A DNA stretch of 64,000 nucleotides from Pelagihabitans sp947500445 (GCF_050589625.1 NZ_JBNGOP010000003.1:186001-250000), one strand, 5' to 3'; numbered from the stretch's first letter, positions 14,990-23,248 are shown. Made by a program: numbers and translations. Notes: generated from the sequence alone by a model not told the origin.

Positions 14990-16652
14990 AAACATACTGA
15001 CCGCTTGGCAACGGCTGCTCGGCATGCTCAAACTGGACAAGAAAGACGTAATGCAGGTGTTTTATTACGCTATTTTTGCCGGTCTGGTAAACCTTTCCCT
15101 GCCCTTGGGCATACAGGCGATCATTAACCTGATACAGGGGGCGCAGGTAAGTACCTCATGGTTCATGTTGGTAGTTTTGGTAACCATGGGCGTCGCTTTT
15201 GCCGGGGTATTGCAATTGATGCAGATACGGATCATTGAAAATATCCAACAGAAAATTTTTACGAGGGCCTCTTTTGAGTTCACATATCGATTTCCGAAAA
15301 TAAAGATGAGCGAGTTACGGGATTACTACCCGCCCGAACTTGCCAATCGATTTTTTGATACCCTCAACGTACAGAAGGGCGTTTCCAAATTGCTAATCGA
15401 TTTTCCGGCGGCATTGTTGCAGATCATTTTTGGTTTGCTGTTATTGTCGTTTTACCACCCATTCTTCATTATTTACGGTATTCTGTTGATCGTATTGATC
15501 TACATCGTATTCAAGTTTACCATACAACGTGGATTGGACACCAGTTTGTCCGAATCCAAGGGAAAATATAAGGTCGCGCATTGGATACAGGAGGTCGCCC
15601 GTTCCATTATCAGTTTTAAACTTTCGGGACGCACCAGTTTGGCATTGGAGAAAAGTGATCGGTTGGTACATGGTTATTTGGAGGCGAGGGAAAGCCATTT
15701 CCGGGTGCTGGTACTGCAGTTTATCCAAATGATAGGCTTTAAAGTACTGGTTACCGCCGGACTATTACTAATAGGGGGATTATTGGTGCTGAACCAAGAA
15801 ATGAATATCGGTCAATTTGTGGCGGCGGAAATCATCATTCTTTTGGTAATCAGTTCCGTAGAAAAGCTCATTCTTGGCTTGGAATCCTTCTATGACCTTT
15901 TGACTTCTTTGGAGAAATTGGGCCAGGTGGTCGATAAGGACTTGGAACCACAACAAGGCGAAAAGCCTTTTGAAGAGTCCGAGGCATTTACCGTAGAATT
16001 GGAAAAAGTGGTATACCATGTGCCGGGGACCACACAACGGATATTGGACGGGGTGTCGCTTTCCATTACGCCCAACTGTTCCATTTTGATCAACGGGGAC
16101 AACGGATCGGGAAAATCGACCCTGTTGAACTTGGTTGCGGGTATTATTTCGGCGGACGAGGGCAGCATTTTCGTGAACGGTAGGCGGTTGGAAAACCTAA
16201 ATCTGAACTATTACAGAAGCCACGTAGGGCAGTCTTTGAGCGGGGAGTCCCCATTTGAGGGGACCCTATGGGAAAACATCACTTTTGGAGATAAATCGGT
16301 AAGTGAGGCCGACATCTACTGGGCCATAGAGAAGTGTGGGCTTTCCGATTTTGTTAAAAGGCAGCCCAAGGGGCTACAGACCATAATCTATCCCGAAGGA
16401 AAACAGATTTCCTACACCACCGGAAAAAAGATCGTATTGGCCCGAAGTATTGTCAAGCGACCGCGAATGCTGCTATTGCGTAATCCATTGGATCAGTTCG
16501 ATGAAGTGGAGGCGTTACGGATCATGAAGTTTTTGGTGAATCCCGATAGGCCGTGGGCACTGATCGTCGTAAGCCAAGACCCGAAGTGGTTAACCCAATG
16601 TGGGCGTATTTTAACATTGAAAGAAGGTAAAATAACCAACGATAAGCAGTAA
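14982..16652 (+). CDS. ABC transporter, fused permease/ATPase with degenerate ATPase motifs
   Basis: A 556-residue half-transporter of the type I secretion/multidrug exporter class: a six-helix permease domain (about 1-300), then a nucleotide-binding domain. Walker A is intact (GDNGSGKST, 372-380) and a Q-loop Gln is present (HVGQSLSGE). The signature LSGGQ is replaced by ISYTTGKK (476-483), the Walker B Asp and catalytic Glu are replaced by Arg500 and Asn501 (MLLLRNPLD), and the H-loop His is Gln532 (VVSQDP). It should therefore bind ATP but hydrolyse it poorly if at all. No peptidase domain is present. The operon context (TetR, HlyD, TolC) indicates a tripartite exporter. Confidence 0.9.
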   Translation: MAKNILTAWQRLLGMLKLDKKDVMQVFYYAIFAGLVNLSLPLGIQAIINLIQGAQVSTSWFMLVVLVTMGVAFAGVLQLMQIRIIENIQQKIFTRASFEFTYRFPKIKMSELRDYYPPELANRFFDTLNVQKGVSKLLIDFPAALLQIIFGLLLLSFYHPFFIIYGILLIVLIYIVFKFTIQRGLDTSLSESKGKYKVAHWIQEVARSIISFKLSGRTSLALEKSDRLVHGYLEARESHFRVLVLQFIQMIGFKVLVTAGLLLIGGLLVLNQEMNIGQFVAAEIIILLVISSVEKLILGLESFYDLLTSLEKLGQVVDKDLEPQQGEKPFEESEAFTVELEKVVYHVPGTTQRILDGVSLSITPNCSILINGDNGSGKSTLLNLVAGIISADEGSIFVNGRRLENLNLNYYRSHVGQSLSGESPFEGTLWENITFGDKSVSEADIYWAIEKCGLSDFVKRQPKGLQTIIYPEGKQISYTTGKKIVLARSIVKRPRMLLLRNPLDQFDEVEALRIMKFLVNPDRPWALIVVSQDPKWLTQCGRILTLKEGKITNDKQ

Positions 16653-16655
16653 GCT

Positions 16656-18011
16656 ATGTTGAACATATCAAAAAATAGTGTACATAAAAATGTGGATCTG
16701 TCAGGCTACCGTTCTACCGAAAGGGTGTTTCATGCACGGCACTTCCGTCATTTTAACCGGTTCCTCAAAGTTTTTACCGTAATCGCCGTTATCATGTTGT
16801 TTCTACCTTGGACGCAGAACGTGACCGGAAAGGGTTTTTTGACAACCCTTACCCCTGGGCAACGCCCTCAGACCATACAATCGCCGATTCCCGGTAAAAT
16901 AGAGAAATGGTATGTAAAAGAAGGGGATTACGTTAAAAAAGGGGACACCATCCTGTTTATTTCCGAAATTAAGAACGAGTATTTCGATCCCAACCTCGTA
17001 CAGCGTACCGGACAGCAGATCAGGGCAAAATCGTCCGCGGTACAATCGTACGAAGGGAAAGTGAACGCACTTCAAAACCAGATCGCCGCCCTAAGCAACG
17101 AGCGTTCGCTAAAGTTGGAACAGGCACAAAACAAATTATTGCAATCGCGTTTGAAGGTAAAAAGCGATAGCATTGATCTGGAAGCGGCAAAAACGAACAT
17201 TAAAATTGCGGAACGCCAGTATGAGCGTACCGAACAGTTGCAGGCCGAAGGATTAAAGGCAGTGACCGATGTTGAGGCCAAACGGTTAAAACTTCAGGAG
17301 ACCCAGGCCAAACTGATTTCCCAGGAAAACAAGTTACTGACCGCCAAAAACGAAGTGATCAATGCCGAGGTAGAGATCAATCGTGTACGGGCCGAATATG
17401 CCGATAAAATTTCAAAGGCCCAAAGTGATCGCTTTACGGCCCAATCCAATCAGTATGATTCCGAGGCACAGGTGACCAAATTGGAAAATGAATTTACCAA
17501 TTATGAAATGCGGAACAGCCTGTATTACATTAAGGCGCCACAAAATGGATTTATCAACAAGGCGCTCCAAGGCGGTATCGGGGAGACCTTCAAGGAGGGG
17601 GACGCCCTGGTAGGAATTATGCCCGCCGATTACGATATGGCGGTAGAGACCTTTGTAGAGCCGCTGGACCTTCCTTTGATGCACTTGGGCGAAAAAGTAC
17701 GGATTCGGTTCGATGGTTGGCCCGCGATCGTTTTTAGCGGTTGGCCCAATGTGTCATACGGTACCTATGGAGGCGAAGTGGTCGCCATTGAAACGTTTAT
17801 AAGCGACAATGGAAAGTATCGTATTTTGTTGGCACCAGATCCCGAGGACCATCCTTGGCCAAAGGACATTCGCGTTGGTTCCGGGGCGAATACCATTGCC
17901 CTGTTGGAGGATGTGCCCATTTGGTACGAACTATGGCGACAGTTGAACGGTTTCCCGCCGAATTACTATCAACCGGAAGGCGCTAAAACCGAAAAGTCAA
18001 AAAAGAAATGA
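16656..18011 (+). CDS. HlyD-family membrane fusion (periplasmic adaptor) protein
   Basis: A 451-residue adaptor linking the inner-membrane ABC protein to the outer-membrane channel. A single transmembrane helix (VFTVIAVIMLFLPW, about 39-53) is followed by the first half of the lipoyl/barrel-sandwich domain (SPIPGKIEKWYVKEGDYVKKGD), a long alpha-helical hairpin rich in Gln/Lys/Glu (about 105-285), the second lipoyl half (YYIKAPQNGFINKALQGGIGETFKEGD) and beta-barrel segments. The C-terminus is lysine-rich. The start is 3 nt after the ABC stop, and it overlaps tolC by ATGA, so the operon is tightly coupled. Confidence 0.93.
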   Translation: MLNISKNSVHKNVDLSGYRSTERVFHARHFRHFNRFLKVFTVIAVIMLFLPWTQNVTGKGFLTTLTPGQRPQTIQSPIPGKIEKWYVKEGDYVKKGDTILFISEIKNEYFDPNLVQRTGQQIRAKSSAVQSYEGKVNALQNQIAALSNERSLKLEQAQNKLLQSRLKVKSDSIDLEAAKTNIKIAERQYERTEQLQAEGLKAVTDVEAKRLKLQETQAKLISQENKLLTAKNEVINAEVEINRVRAEYADKISKAQSDRFTAQSNQYDSEAQVTKLENEFTNYEMRNSLYYIKAPQNGFINKALQGGIGETFKEGDALVGIMPADYDMAVETFVEPLDLPLMHLGEKVRIRFDGWPAIVFSGWPNVSYGTYGGEVVAIETFISDNGKYRILLAPDPEDHPWPKDIRVGSGANTIALLEDVPIWYELWRQLNGFPPNYYQPEGAKTEKSKKK

Positions 18012-19411
18012 GAAAAACCCTTGTCATTTTCTTTATCGGCTTGGTCGGTACCGCCTTTGGCCAAGAACTGGACACCCAAGTGCTGGAGTTTAAGGAGTAC
18101 ATGGGGTATGTGAAAAAGTTTCACCCCATAGCCAAACAGGCAGGCCTTGCCATAGATGTAGGGCAGGCGAGTTTGATGAAGGCGCGCGGCGGTTTCGATC
18201 CAAAAATAGAGGCCGACTATGACCGAAAAGTATTTAAGAACACCACCTATTACGATCGATTGAACGCCACCTTTAAAATACCGACCTGGTATGGCGTTAC
18301 TTTAAAGGGGAATTTTGAACAGAACGAGGGCGATTTTTTAAATGCCGACGAAACCCTTCCCACCGACGGGCTTTACAGTGCAGGGGTGTCCGTTTCCGTT
18401 GCCCAGGGACTTTGGATCAACAATAGAATGGCCACGTTAAAACAGGCCAAATTGTTCCGGGAGCAGAGCAAGGCGGACCGCGACCTTTTGGTGAACCAAA
18501 TCCTGTACGAGGCATCGCTCACCTATTTCGAGTGGTTACAGGCGTATCAGGACGCGCAGGTATTCGAGCAATTTTTGAGCAATGCCGAACTGCGGTATAG
18601 GGGAATACAAAAGAGTGCCCAAGTGGGCGAAATTGCCGCAATCGATACCGTGGAGGCCAAAATTGCGGTGCAAGATCGGGCTTTAGGGTTAGAGCAGGCA
18701 AGGGTACGTTTGGTGAACAAAAGTTTGGGACTGGCCAATTTCCTTTGGCTAGGCGATAATATTCCCGTAGAGTTACAGCCCAATATCATTCCGGATACCG
18801 ATTTGGAAGGCGATATCGATACCACCCTTGAAATACTGGGAAAGCCTTTGGACAGCTTTTCGATTACCAATCACCCCAAGTTGAAATCGCTCGGTTACAA
18901 AATAGATGGTTTGGCAGTGGAAAAACGGTTAAAGGCGAACAAGCTGTTGCCGAAAATTGATCTGGAATATAATTTTTTGACCGAAACCCCGGAAAGCATC
19001 AACGCCTTTCGCACGGAGCAGTATAAAGGAGGCATTAATTTTGAATTCCCCTTGTTCCTTCGCAAGGAACGGGGCGACTTAAAGTTGGCCAAACTAAAAC
19101 TACAGGATGCACAGCTCGATTTTGATTTTGCCGAAATAGAGATCCGCAATAAAATTTTCGCCATATACAATGAGTTGGAATCCTTTCAGTCGCAGAACCA
19201 GTTGATCTTCGAAATCGTGGATAACTATGGAACCTTGTTAGCTGCCGAAGAACGCAAATTTAGTTTTGGGGAAAGTTCCCTGTTCTTGATCAATTCCCGC
19301 GAAATAAAACTGATTGAGGCACGGTTAAAACAGAATTCGGTCCAGAACAAATATTATACTACCAAGGCAAAACTCTTCAATAGTTTGGCGGTCAATCCGG
19401 TCGACCTTTAG
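18008..19411 (+). CDS. TolC family outer-membrane efflux/secretion channel
   Basis: A 467-residue outer-membrane factor. The signal peptide MRKTLVIFFIGLVGTAFGQ precedes the two-fold repeated TolC architecture: helical hairpins (LEFKEYMGYVKKFHPIAKQ, QAKLFREQSKADRDLL, YFEWLQAYQDAQVFEQFL) alternate with beta strands (ATFKIPTWYGVTLKGNFEQ, KIDLEYNFLTETPE). It is the last gene of the tetR-ABC-HlyD-TolC operon and supplies the exit duct. A family C repeat element begins 5 nt after its stop codon. Confidence 0.92.
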   Translation: MRKTLVIFFIGLVGTAFGQELDTQVLEFKEYMGYVKKFHPIAKQAGLAIDVGQASLMKARGGFDPKIEADYDRKVFKNTTYYDRLNATFKIPTWYGVTLKGNFEQNEGDFLNADETLPTDGLYSAGVSVSVAQGLWINNRMATLKQAKLFREQSKADRDLLVNQILYEASLTYFEWLQAYQDAQVFEQFLSNAELRYRGIQKSAQVGEIAAIDTVEAKIAVQDRALGLEQARVRLVNKSLGLANFLWLGDNIPVELQPNIIPDTDLEGDIDTTLEILGKPLDSFSITNHPKLKSLGYKIDGLAVEKRLKANKLLPKIDLEYNFLTETPESINAFRTEQYKGGINFEFPLFLRKERGDLKLAKLKLQDAQLDFDFAEIEIRNKIFAIYNELESFQSQNQLIFEIVDNYGTLLAAEERKFSFGESSLFLINSREIKLIEARLKQNSVQNKYYTTKAKLFNSLAVNPVDL

Positions 19412-19415
19412 GTTT

Positions 19416-19585
19416 GAAGTAATTTAAACTTTTTGGTTGGGGCCAAAAATGAACGCTTTTGTGATCTTATGAAGCTATTTTTTAGTAGTATCGTTTAAAT
19501 TACGGTATTCAAAAATGGCAAGGTCAGGATGCAAAATGCGACCCCGACGTATCAGGGCTAGATAACAAAAAGGTTGAACCACTTC
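19416..19585. repeat. MITE-like element, family C, copy 1
   Basis: Imperfect terminal inverted repeats: GAAGTAATTTAAACTTTTT at the left and AAAAAGGTTGAACCACTTC at the right, about 170 bp apart with no ORF. The same ends bound the element at 25190-25368. It begins 5 nt after the tolC stop and ends 18 nt before the YitT start. Confidence 0.65.
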
Positions 19586-19603
19586 AGTAAAAACAAATAA
19601 GCA

Positions 19604-20485
19604 ATGGCATCTGAAAAGCAGGATAATGCGCAGTTTAATTTACGACAGATGTCCAAGGATGTATTTTTTATCCTGACGGGCGTATTGAGCGCCGCTTTCG
19701 GGCTGGAGAGCTTTTTGTTTCCGAACCGTTTTATAGATGGCGGCGCAACGGGCATATCCTTGTTGGTCGCGGAGGTTTCCGATCTTTCCCTGTCCTTGCT
19801 GATCGTATTGGTGAACATTCCCTTTATGTTTTTGGGTTGGCGGGTAATCGGAAAAATGTTCGCGCTCAAGACCACCGTGGCCATTTTACTTTTGGCCCTT
19901 ACCTTGGCTACCGTTAGTTTTCCGGAGGTCACGCAGGATAAACTTTTGGTCGCGGTTTTCGGAGGGTTTTTTCTAGGAGCGGGTATCGGGTTGTCCATTA
20001 GAGGAGGAAGTGTTCTGGATGGCACCGAGGTTTTGGCCATCTATCTGAGTAGAAAACTGAGCACTACCATTGGCGACATTATTATTTTGGTAAACATACT
20101 GGTCTTTATGGCGGCCGCCTACCTATTGTCCATCGAAACGGCCCTATATTCTATGCTTACCTATTTGGCGGCATCAAAAACGCTCGATTTTGTAGTAGAG
20201 GGTATAGAGGAGTATACGGGAGTGACCATTATCTCCAAATATAGCGAGGAAATCCGGTTGATGCTCATTGAGGTTATGGGTAGGGGAGTAACTATGTACG
20301 ACGGAAAGGGCGGTTATGGGAAGGAGGGAATCCATAACGATTATGATGTGCTGTTTACCGTAATTACCCGTTTGGAAATTCGACGCCTGAATATAGAGAT
20401 CACGAAAATAGACCCGAAAGCGTTCGTGGTCATGACCAAAATAAACGATACGCGAGGGGGAATGATCAAAAAGAGGGTGTTGTAG
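19604..20485 (+). CDS. YitT family (DUF161/DUF2179) membrane protein
   Basis: A 293-residue integral membrane protein with five or six hydrophobic segments (ILTGVLSAAFGLESFLF, LLIVLVNIPFMFLGW, TVAILLLALTLATV, LLVAVFGGFFLGAGIGLSIRGGS, IIILVNILVFMAAAYLLS). The GIGLSIRGGSVLDGTEVLAIYLSRK region and the C-terminal cytosolic DUF2179 domain (GVTIISKYSEEIR ... ITKIDPKAFVVMTKINDTRGG) fit the YitT family. The transported substrate is unknown. It lies between the family C element and the operator-bearing two-gene unit. Confidence 0.9.
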   Translation: MASEKQDNAQFNLRQMSKDVFFILTGVLSAAFGLESFLFPNRFIDGGATGISLLVAEVSDLSLSLLIVLVNIPFMFLGWRVIGKMFALKTTVAILLLALTLATVSFPEVTQDKLLVAVFGGFFLGAGIGLSIRGGSVLDGTEVLAIYLSRKLSTTIGDIIILVNILVFMAAAYLLSIETALYSMLTYLAASKTLDFVVEGIEEYTGVTIISKYSEEIRLMLIEVMGRGVTMYDGKGGYGKEGIHNDYDVLFTVITRLEIRRLNIEITKIDPKAFVVMTKINDTRGGMIKKRVL

Positions 20486-20586
20486 GTCCTACTGTTAATA
20501 TCCCTTATATGCACCATTGGTGTGTTTCCTGTCTTCCTATTACATGCTGGCGTTAATCTTTCGCTACTTTTTTAAACTACATTTTA

Positions 20587-20620
20587 ATAGTAAAGCTATT
20601 AAAAGTGATAGTTTAACTAT
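20587..20620. promoter_or_regulatory. Paired dyad operator matching the tetR operator
   Basis: ATAGTAAAGCTAT (20587-20599) and the perfect palindrome ATAGTTTAACTAT (20608-20620) are centred 21 bp apart. They correspond one-to-one to ATAGTAATGCTAT and ATAGTTAAACTGT upstream of tetR, in reverse order. Here they lie about 20 bp upstream of the -33 element rather than on the promoter core. Confidence 0.6.
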
Positions 20621-20640
20621 TGTTTAACGGAGTAATGCTT

Positions 20641-20669
20641 TTGTTTTCATGCTTCCCGTCGTATTTTTG
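20641..20669 (+). promoter_or_regulatory. Promoter TTG-N18-TATTTTTG
   Basis: A Bacteroidetes-type promoter: a TTG at 20641-20643 and the -7 core TATTTTTG at 20662-20669 with an 18-nt spacer, 25 nt before the ATG of the first gene of the two-gene unit. Confidence 0.65.
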
Positions 20670-20694
20670 TATGCCATTCTAAAAACGGTTAACA

Positions 20695-21108
20695 ATGGCC
20701 AAAAAAAAGCATATCGATTTCTTTGAGGAGATGGGTAAGTCCCTGGAGAAAACTCCGGGGAAAAATGAAGTGGTAAGCGTGGCTGCGGGCGATATGTTTA
20801 AGTTAAAGGAACCGGCCAACCGATACTACGAGTTCGTACATTACTCCCTCAATTTTATGGGACATCGTTTGGAAATGCTACAGCAACTTTCAGCGATACG
20901 GAATGTCACGGTCAAGGTAACGAGCATCTTGCGCATGAAGGATGGCAATCACTTTTTGGTACTGATGAAGACCGATGGGAGCCCATTTTTCGAAGGTGTT
21001 TTGAAAGTGTTTGCAGAAAAGGAACAAAGCATAAAAAATCATGAAATAGTACCATTAAGTCTAGAAGAAAAAGCAGCGATTAATATTGAACTTTTAAACA
21101 ACAAATAA
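20695..21108 (+). CDS. Small cytosolic protein of unknown function, likely in the TetR regulon
   Basis: A 137-residue soluble protein that I do not recognise. It begins MAKKKHIDFFEEMGKSLEK, has a mixed alpha/beta middle (YYEFVHYSLNFMGHRLEMLQQLSAI, VTVKVTSILRMKDGNHFLVLMKTDG) and ends in a helix with LEEKAAINIELLNNK. There is no signal peptide, cysteine motif or membrane segment. It is the first gene of a pair (2 nt before the secreted repeat-protein gene), and its promoter carries the same dyads as tetR. A regulatory or chaperone-like role toward the secreted partner is possible but not shown. Confidence 0.65.
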   Translation: MAKKKHIDFFEEMGKSLEKTPGKNEVVSVAAGDMFKLKEPANRYYEFVHYSLNFMGHRLEMLQQLSAIRNVTVKVTSILRMKDGNHFLVLMKTDGSPFFEGVLKVFAEKEQSIKNHEIVPLSLEEKAAINIELLNNK

Positions 21109-21110
21109 AG

Positions 21111-21575
21111 ATGACAACAACAAAAAATACATTCGTAAGTATCGTTTTAATGGGGACACTGGCCCTTTTTCCCGATCCAACCTTGGGCAACGACAAAGAG
21201 GAGCGCAACGCGCAGGTCGAAAACAACGAAAGATCGGAACAAAATGTTTCCTTGGATTTTGATCACTACCTATACCTTCCCGAGGATTTCAATCCCTATT
21301 CGGGAATGCAGGTTATGGTCGATTCCATAAAAGTGATCGAAGTAGCGGAAGAAGTAGCTTTGGGTTTTGACCATTACCTGTACCTGCCCGAAAACTTCAA
21401 CCCTTATTCGGGAACCATTTGGGATATGGAGCAGATGAAAACCGACCAGAACGAGATAAGCACCGACCTAGGATTTGACCATTACCTGTATTTGCCGGAA
21501 GGCTTTAATCCTTATCAAGGAATGGTATTTGATATCAGTGATATAGAGGTTAAGGAGTATGAAGAAATGGAATAG
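21111..21575 (+). CDS. Secreted protein with three 36-residue-spaced YLPE repeats
   Basis: A 154-residue protein with a probable signal peptide (hydrophobic VSIVLMGTLALF, cleavage near Leu25-Gly26). The mature part holds three near-identical 18-residue blocks, DFDHYLYLPEDFNPYSGM (49-66), GFDHYLYLPENFNPYSGT (85-102) and GFDHYLYLPEGFNPYQGM (121-138), spaced exactly 36 residues apart and separated by acidic variable linkers. I know no characterised function for this motif. It is expressed from the dyad-controlled promoter, 2 nt after the preceding gene, so it is a candidate client or partner of the exporter encoded at 15-19 kb. Confidence 0.75.
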   Translation: MTTTKNTFVSIVLMGTLALFPDPTLGNDKEERNAQVENNERSEQNVSLDFDHYLYLPEDFNPYSGMQVMVDSIKVIEVAEEVALGFDHYLYLPENFNPYSGTIWDMEQMKTDQNEISTDLGFDHYLYLPEGFNPYQGMVFDISDIEVKEYEEME

Positions 21576-21612
21576 TGTAGGTCGGCATTTAGGTGCTGTC
21601 CATTAATAAATT

Positions 21613-21638
21613 TCACCATTTCCAAGTTAAAAAGGTAT
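21613..21638. repeat. Degenerate solo palindromic unit
   Basis: TCACCATTTCCAAGTTAAAA-type sequence ending AAGGTAT aligns with the 26-nt A/B family end unit with several mismatches. It lies 37 nt downstream of the secreted repeat-protein gene. Confidence 0.45.
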
Positions 21639-21650
21639 TGGCTGTGCTAC

Positions 21651-21682
21651 GAACGTTCCCGATGTTATTTTTGGGAACGTTC
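21651..21682 (+). terminator. Hairpin terminator-like structure
   Basis: The 10-bp arms GAACGTTCCC / GGGAACGTTC with a 12-nt loop, followed by a short T-rich stretch. It lies 75 nt downstream of the secreted repeat-protein gene and probably ends the two-gene unit. The rest of 21576-21928 holds repeat units and a -7 box, with no gene seen. Confidence 0.55.
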
Positions 21683-21791
21683 TTCCGTTTGTGGTATAAC
21701 ATTAGGGAAGTCTTGGGCCACGGCAGTTCACTGTATATGTTCCGAGGGAGAACTCAGGATATTCAGGATACGTAAATAGGATTGGGACATC

Positions 21792-21799
21792 TATTTTTG
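21792..21799 (+). promoter_or_regulatory. -7 box TATTTTTG upstream of the thioredoxin-like gene
   Basis: An exact TAnnTTTG core 130 nt upstream of the ATG at 21929. A repeat unit (21865-21890) lies between this box and the gene and would be in the 5' leader. Confidence 0.4.
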
Positions 21800-21864
21800 T
21801 ATTGTAGACCCATGAGGGCATAATCTGTAAGATTTGCGATGGTTTTCAGACTACTACAACAGTA

Positions 21865-21890
21865 ATACCATTTCAAAGTTAAAATGGTAT
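21865..21890. repeat. Solo 26-nt palindromic unit
   Basis: An exact copy of the unit at 2306-2331 and 52236-52261 (ATACCATTT-N8-AAATGGTAT). TAA flanks the TACC...GGTA core on both sides here, which could be a short target duplication. It lies 38 nt before the thioredoxin-like start. Confidence 0.8.
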
Positions 21891-21928
21891 AAGACAAAAA
21901 ATAGGGTAAACTAATAGCTTTGATACAA

Positions 21929-22537
21929 ATGGAACATACAACCGAAGCGTTGATAAAGAAGGGTTTGATAACGGCCATGTCATATTCCGAATATCGCAAT
22001 TTGGTCAGCACGTTGGCCCAAAATGGTAAAACGACGGGATCAGAGCAGAAAGAGGCCTTGGTCAATTATACGATGTTGAACGATCGTCGGATGAGGCGAT
22101 GGGACAAAACGCTCAAATTTGACACGGAAATAGAAGGAACAATAGCCTCGTTTAACAAGCAGGTGACTTGGTTGGTATTTACAGAAAGCTGGTGTGGCGA
22201 TGCTTCGCCATCCTTGCCGGTGATGCATAAAATAGCGGAGTTGAACCCGAACATCACCTTCAAAATACTCCTCAGGGACGAACATCCGGAGCTGATGCAG
22301 CGTTTTTTGACCAATGGCGCGCTATCGATACCCAAACTGATCATGATCGATGATGTTTCGGGAGCGGTAGTTAACACCTGGGGTCCCCGTTCCAATGCGG
22401 CAACGGCGCTTGTAGCGGCCTACAAAAAAGAACATGGAACATTGACTCCCGAATTTAAGGAAGACCTACAGGTGTGGTACAATAAGGATAAGGGTAAAAA
22501 CGTTCTGGACGACCTAACGCGCCTTTTGCTGGAATAG
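21929..22537 (+). CDS. Thioredoxin-family protein with a single active-site Cys
   Basis: A 202-residue thioredoxin-fold protein. The strand TWLVFTESWCGDASPSLPVM carries the active-site position as WCGDA, so the resolving cysteine of CxxC is Ala. The cis-Pro loop SIPKLIMID is present. A single Cys points to a monothiol or peroxiredoxin-like/bacilliredoxin-like chemistry or a binding role. No signal peptide, so cytosolic. A TTG extension from 21920 exists, but ATG 21929 (MEHTTEAL) is preferred. The 3' end overlaps the convergent TonB_C gene by 24 bp. Confidence 0.85.
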   Translation: MEHTTEALIKKGLITAMSYSEYRNLVSTLAQNGKTTGSEQKEALVNYTMLNDRRMRRWDKTLKFDTEIEGTIASFNKQVTWLVFTESWCGDASPSLPVMHKIAELNPNITFKILLRDEHPELMQRFLTNGALSIPKLIMIDDVSGAVVNTWGPRSNAATALVAAYKKEHGTLTPEFKEDLQVWYNKDKGKNVLDDLTRLLLE

Positions 22538-23248
22538 ATAGGTAATGGTCCCTTTTTGGGTAGCTTTTGAGGAAGAATTGAACTTCGCTTTTAACGCATA
22601 TGCAATGGCATTATCGACAAGGCATCCGTTGGAAGTACCACTACTTTTTTGATTGAAATCGGCCTCGGTAACATTTCCCAAAGCATCTACTTGAATGTTT
22701 ACTACTACTTTGCCACCTTCGATACAGGTGTAAATTGGTGGGGGCAATCTGTAATTGTTACGGTCTACCAAGGAATACGAAACGGACGTTCGGCGCTTCG
22801 CCAAATTATTGGTAAACTCCTTTTTCTCCGCTTCTTTTTCGCCTAACAATTGTTTTTTCTCTTCCCGCTTTTTGGCCAATTCCCTTACGCGTTCCGCATA
22901 TTCAGAGTCCGTCACCATATCAGAGGGATCCCCATCTTCAGCACTTTCGGCGCGTTCCTCCATCAATTCCTCCAAAGTCTTTAGCGGTTCGGGATTGCCA
23001 TAGCTCGGTTTGGCAGTTTCATTATAGGCCAAATGGCTTTTTATGGATTCGGCTTGCGCCATCTCTTCCAAGCGCTCTTTTTCTTCCAATAATTCCTCGA
23101 TATCCTCTTCCGCCAATATCATCTCCACAACATATTCGTCCTCCTCCGCACGCTCCTTGCCCAAACTGATGTTGAATGCTACCAGTATGATGTTTGCAAG
23201 GGCGAACAATGTAATCAAAAACGATAAATGTTTGCGGTTGAGACTCAT
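22514..23248 (-). CDS. Membrane-anchored protein with TonB C-terminal-like domain
   Basis: A 244-residue protein: an N-terminal transmembrane helix (LSFLITLFALANIILVAFNIS, 8-28), a long charged Glu/Lys-rich coiled-coil region (about 35-150, EEDIEELLEEKERLEEMAQ), and a C-terminal module PPPIYTCIEGGKVVVNIQVD ... GCLVDNAIAYALKAKFN ... KGTITYLFQ that matches the TonB_C fold. It lacks the usual proline-rich spacer, so it resembles a TonB-like or TolA-like protein spanning the periplasm. It is the last gene of the ftsX-DUF3098-uppP-truB cluster, 75 nt beyond truB. Confidence 0.8.
   Translation of the reverse strand: MSLNRKHLSFLITLFALANIILVAFNISLGKERAEEDEYVVEMILAEEDIEELLEEKERLEEMAQAESIKSHLAYNETAKPSYGNPEPLKTLEELMEERAESAEDGDPSDMVTDSEYAERVRELAKKREEKKQLLGEKEAEKKEFTNNLAKRRTSVSYSLVDRNNYRLPPPIYTCIEGGKVVVNIQVDALGNVTEADFNQKSSGTSNGCLVDNAIAYALKAKFNSSSKATQKGTITYLFQQKAR

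Noticed and set aside
19604..20485. YitT gene as a member of the dyad-controlled unit
   Set aside because: The dyads and promoter lie downstream of it, before 20695, and it has its own upstream element, so no link was supported.
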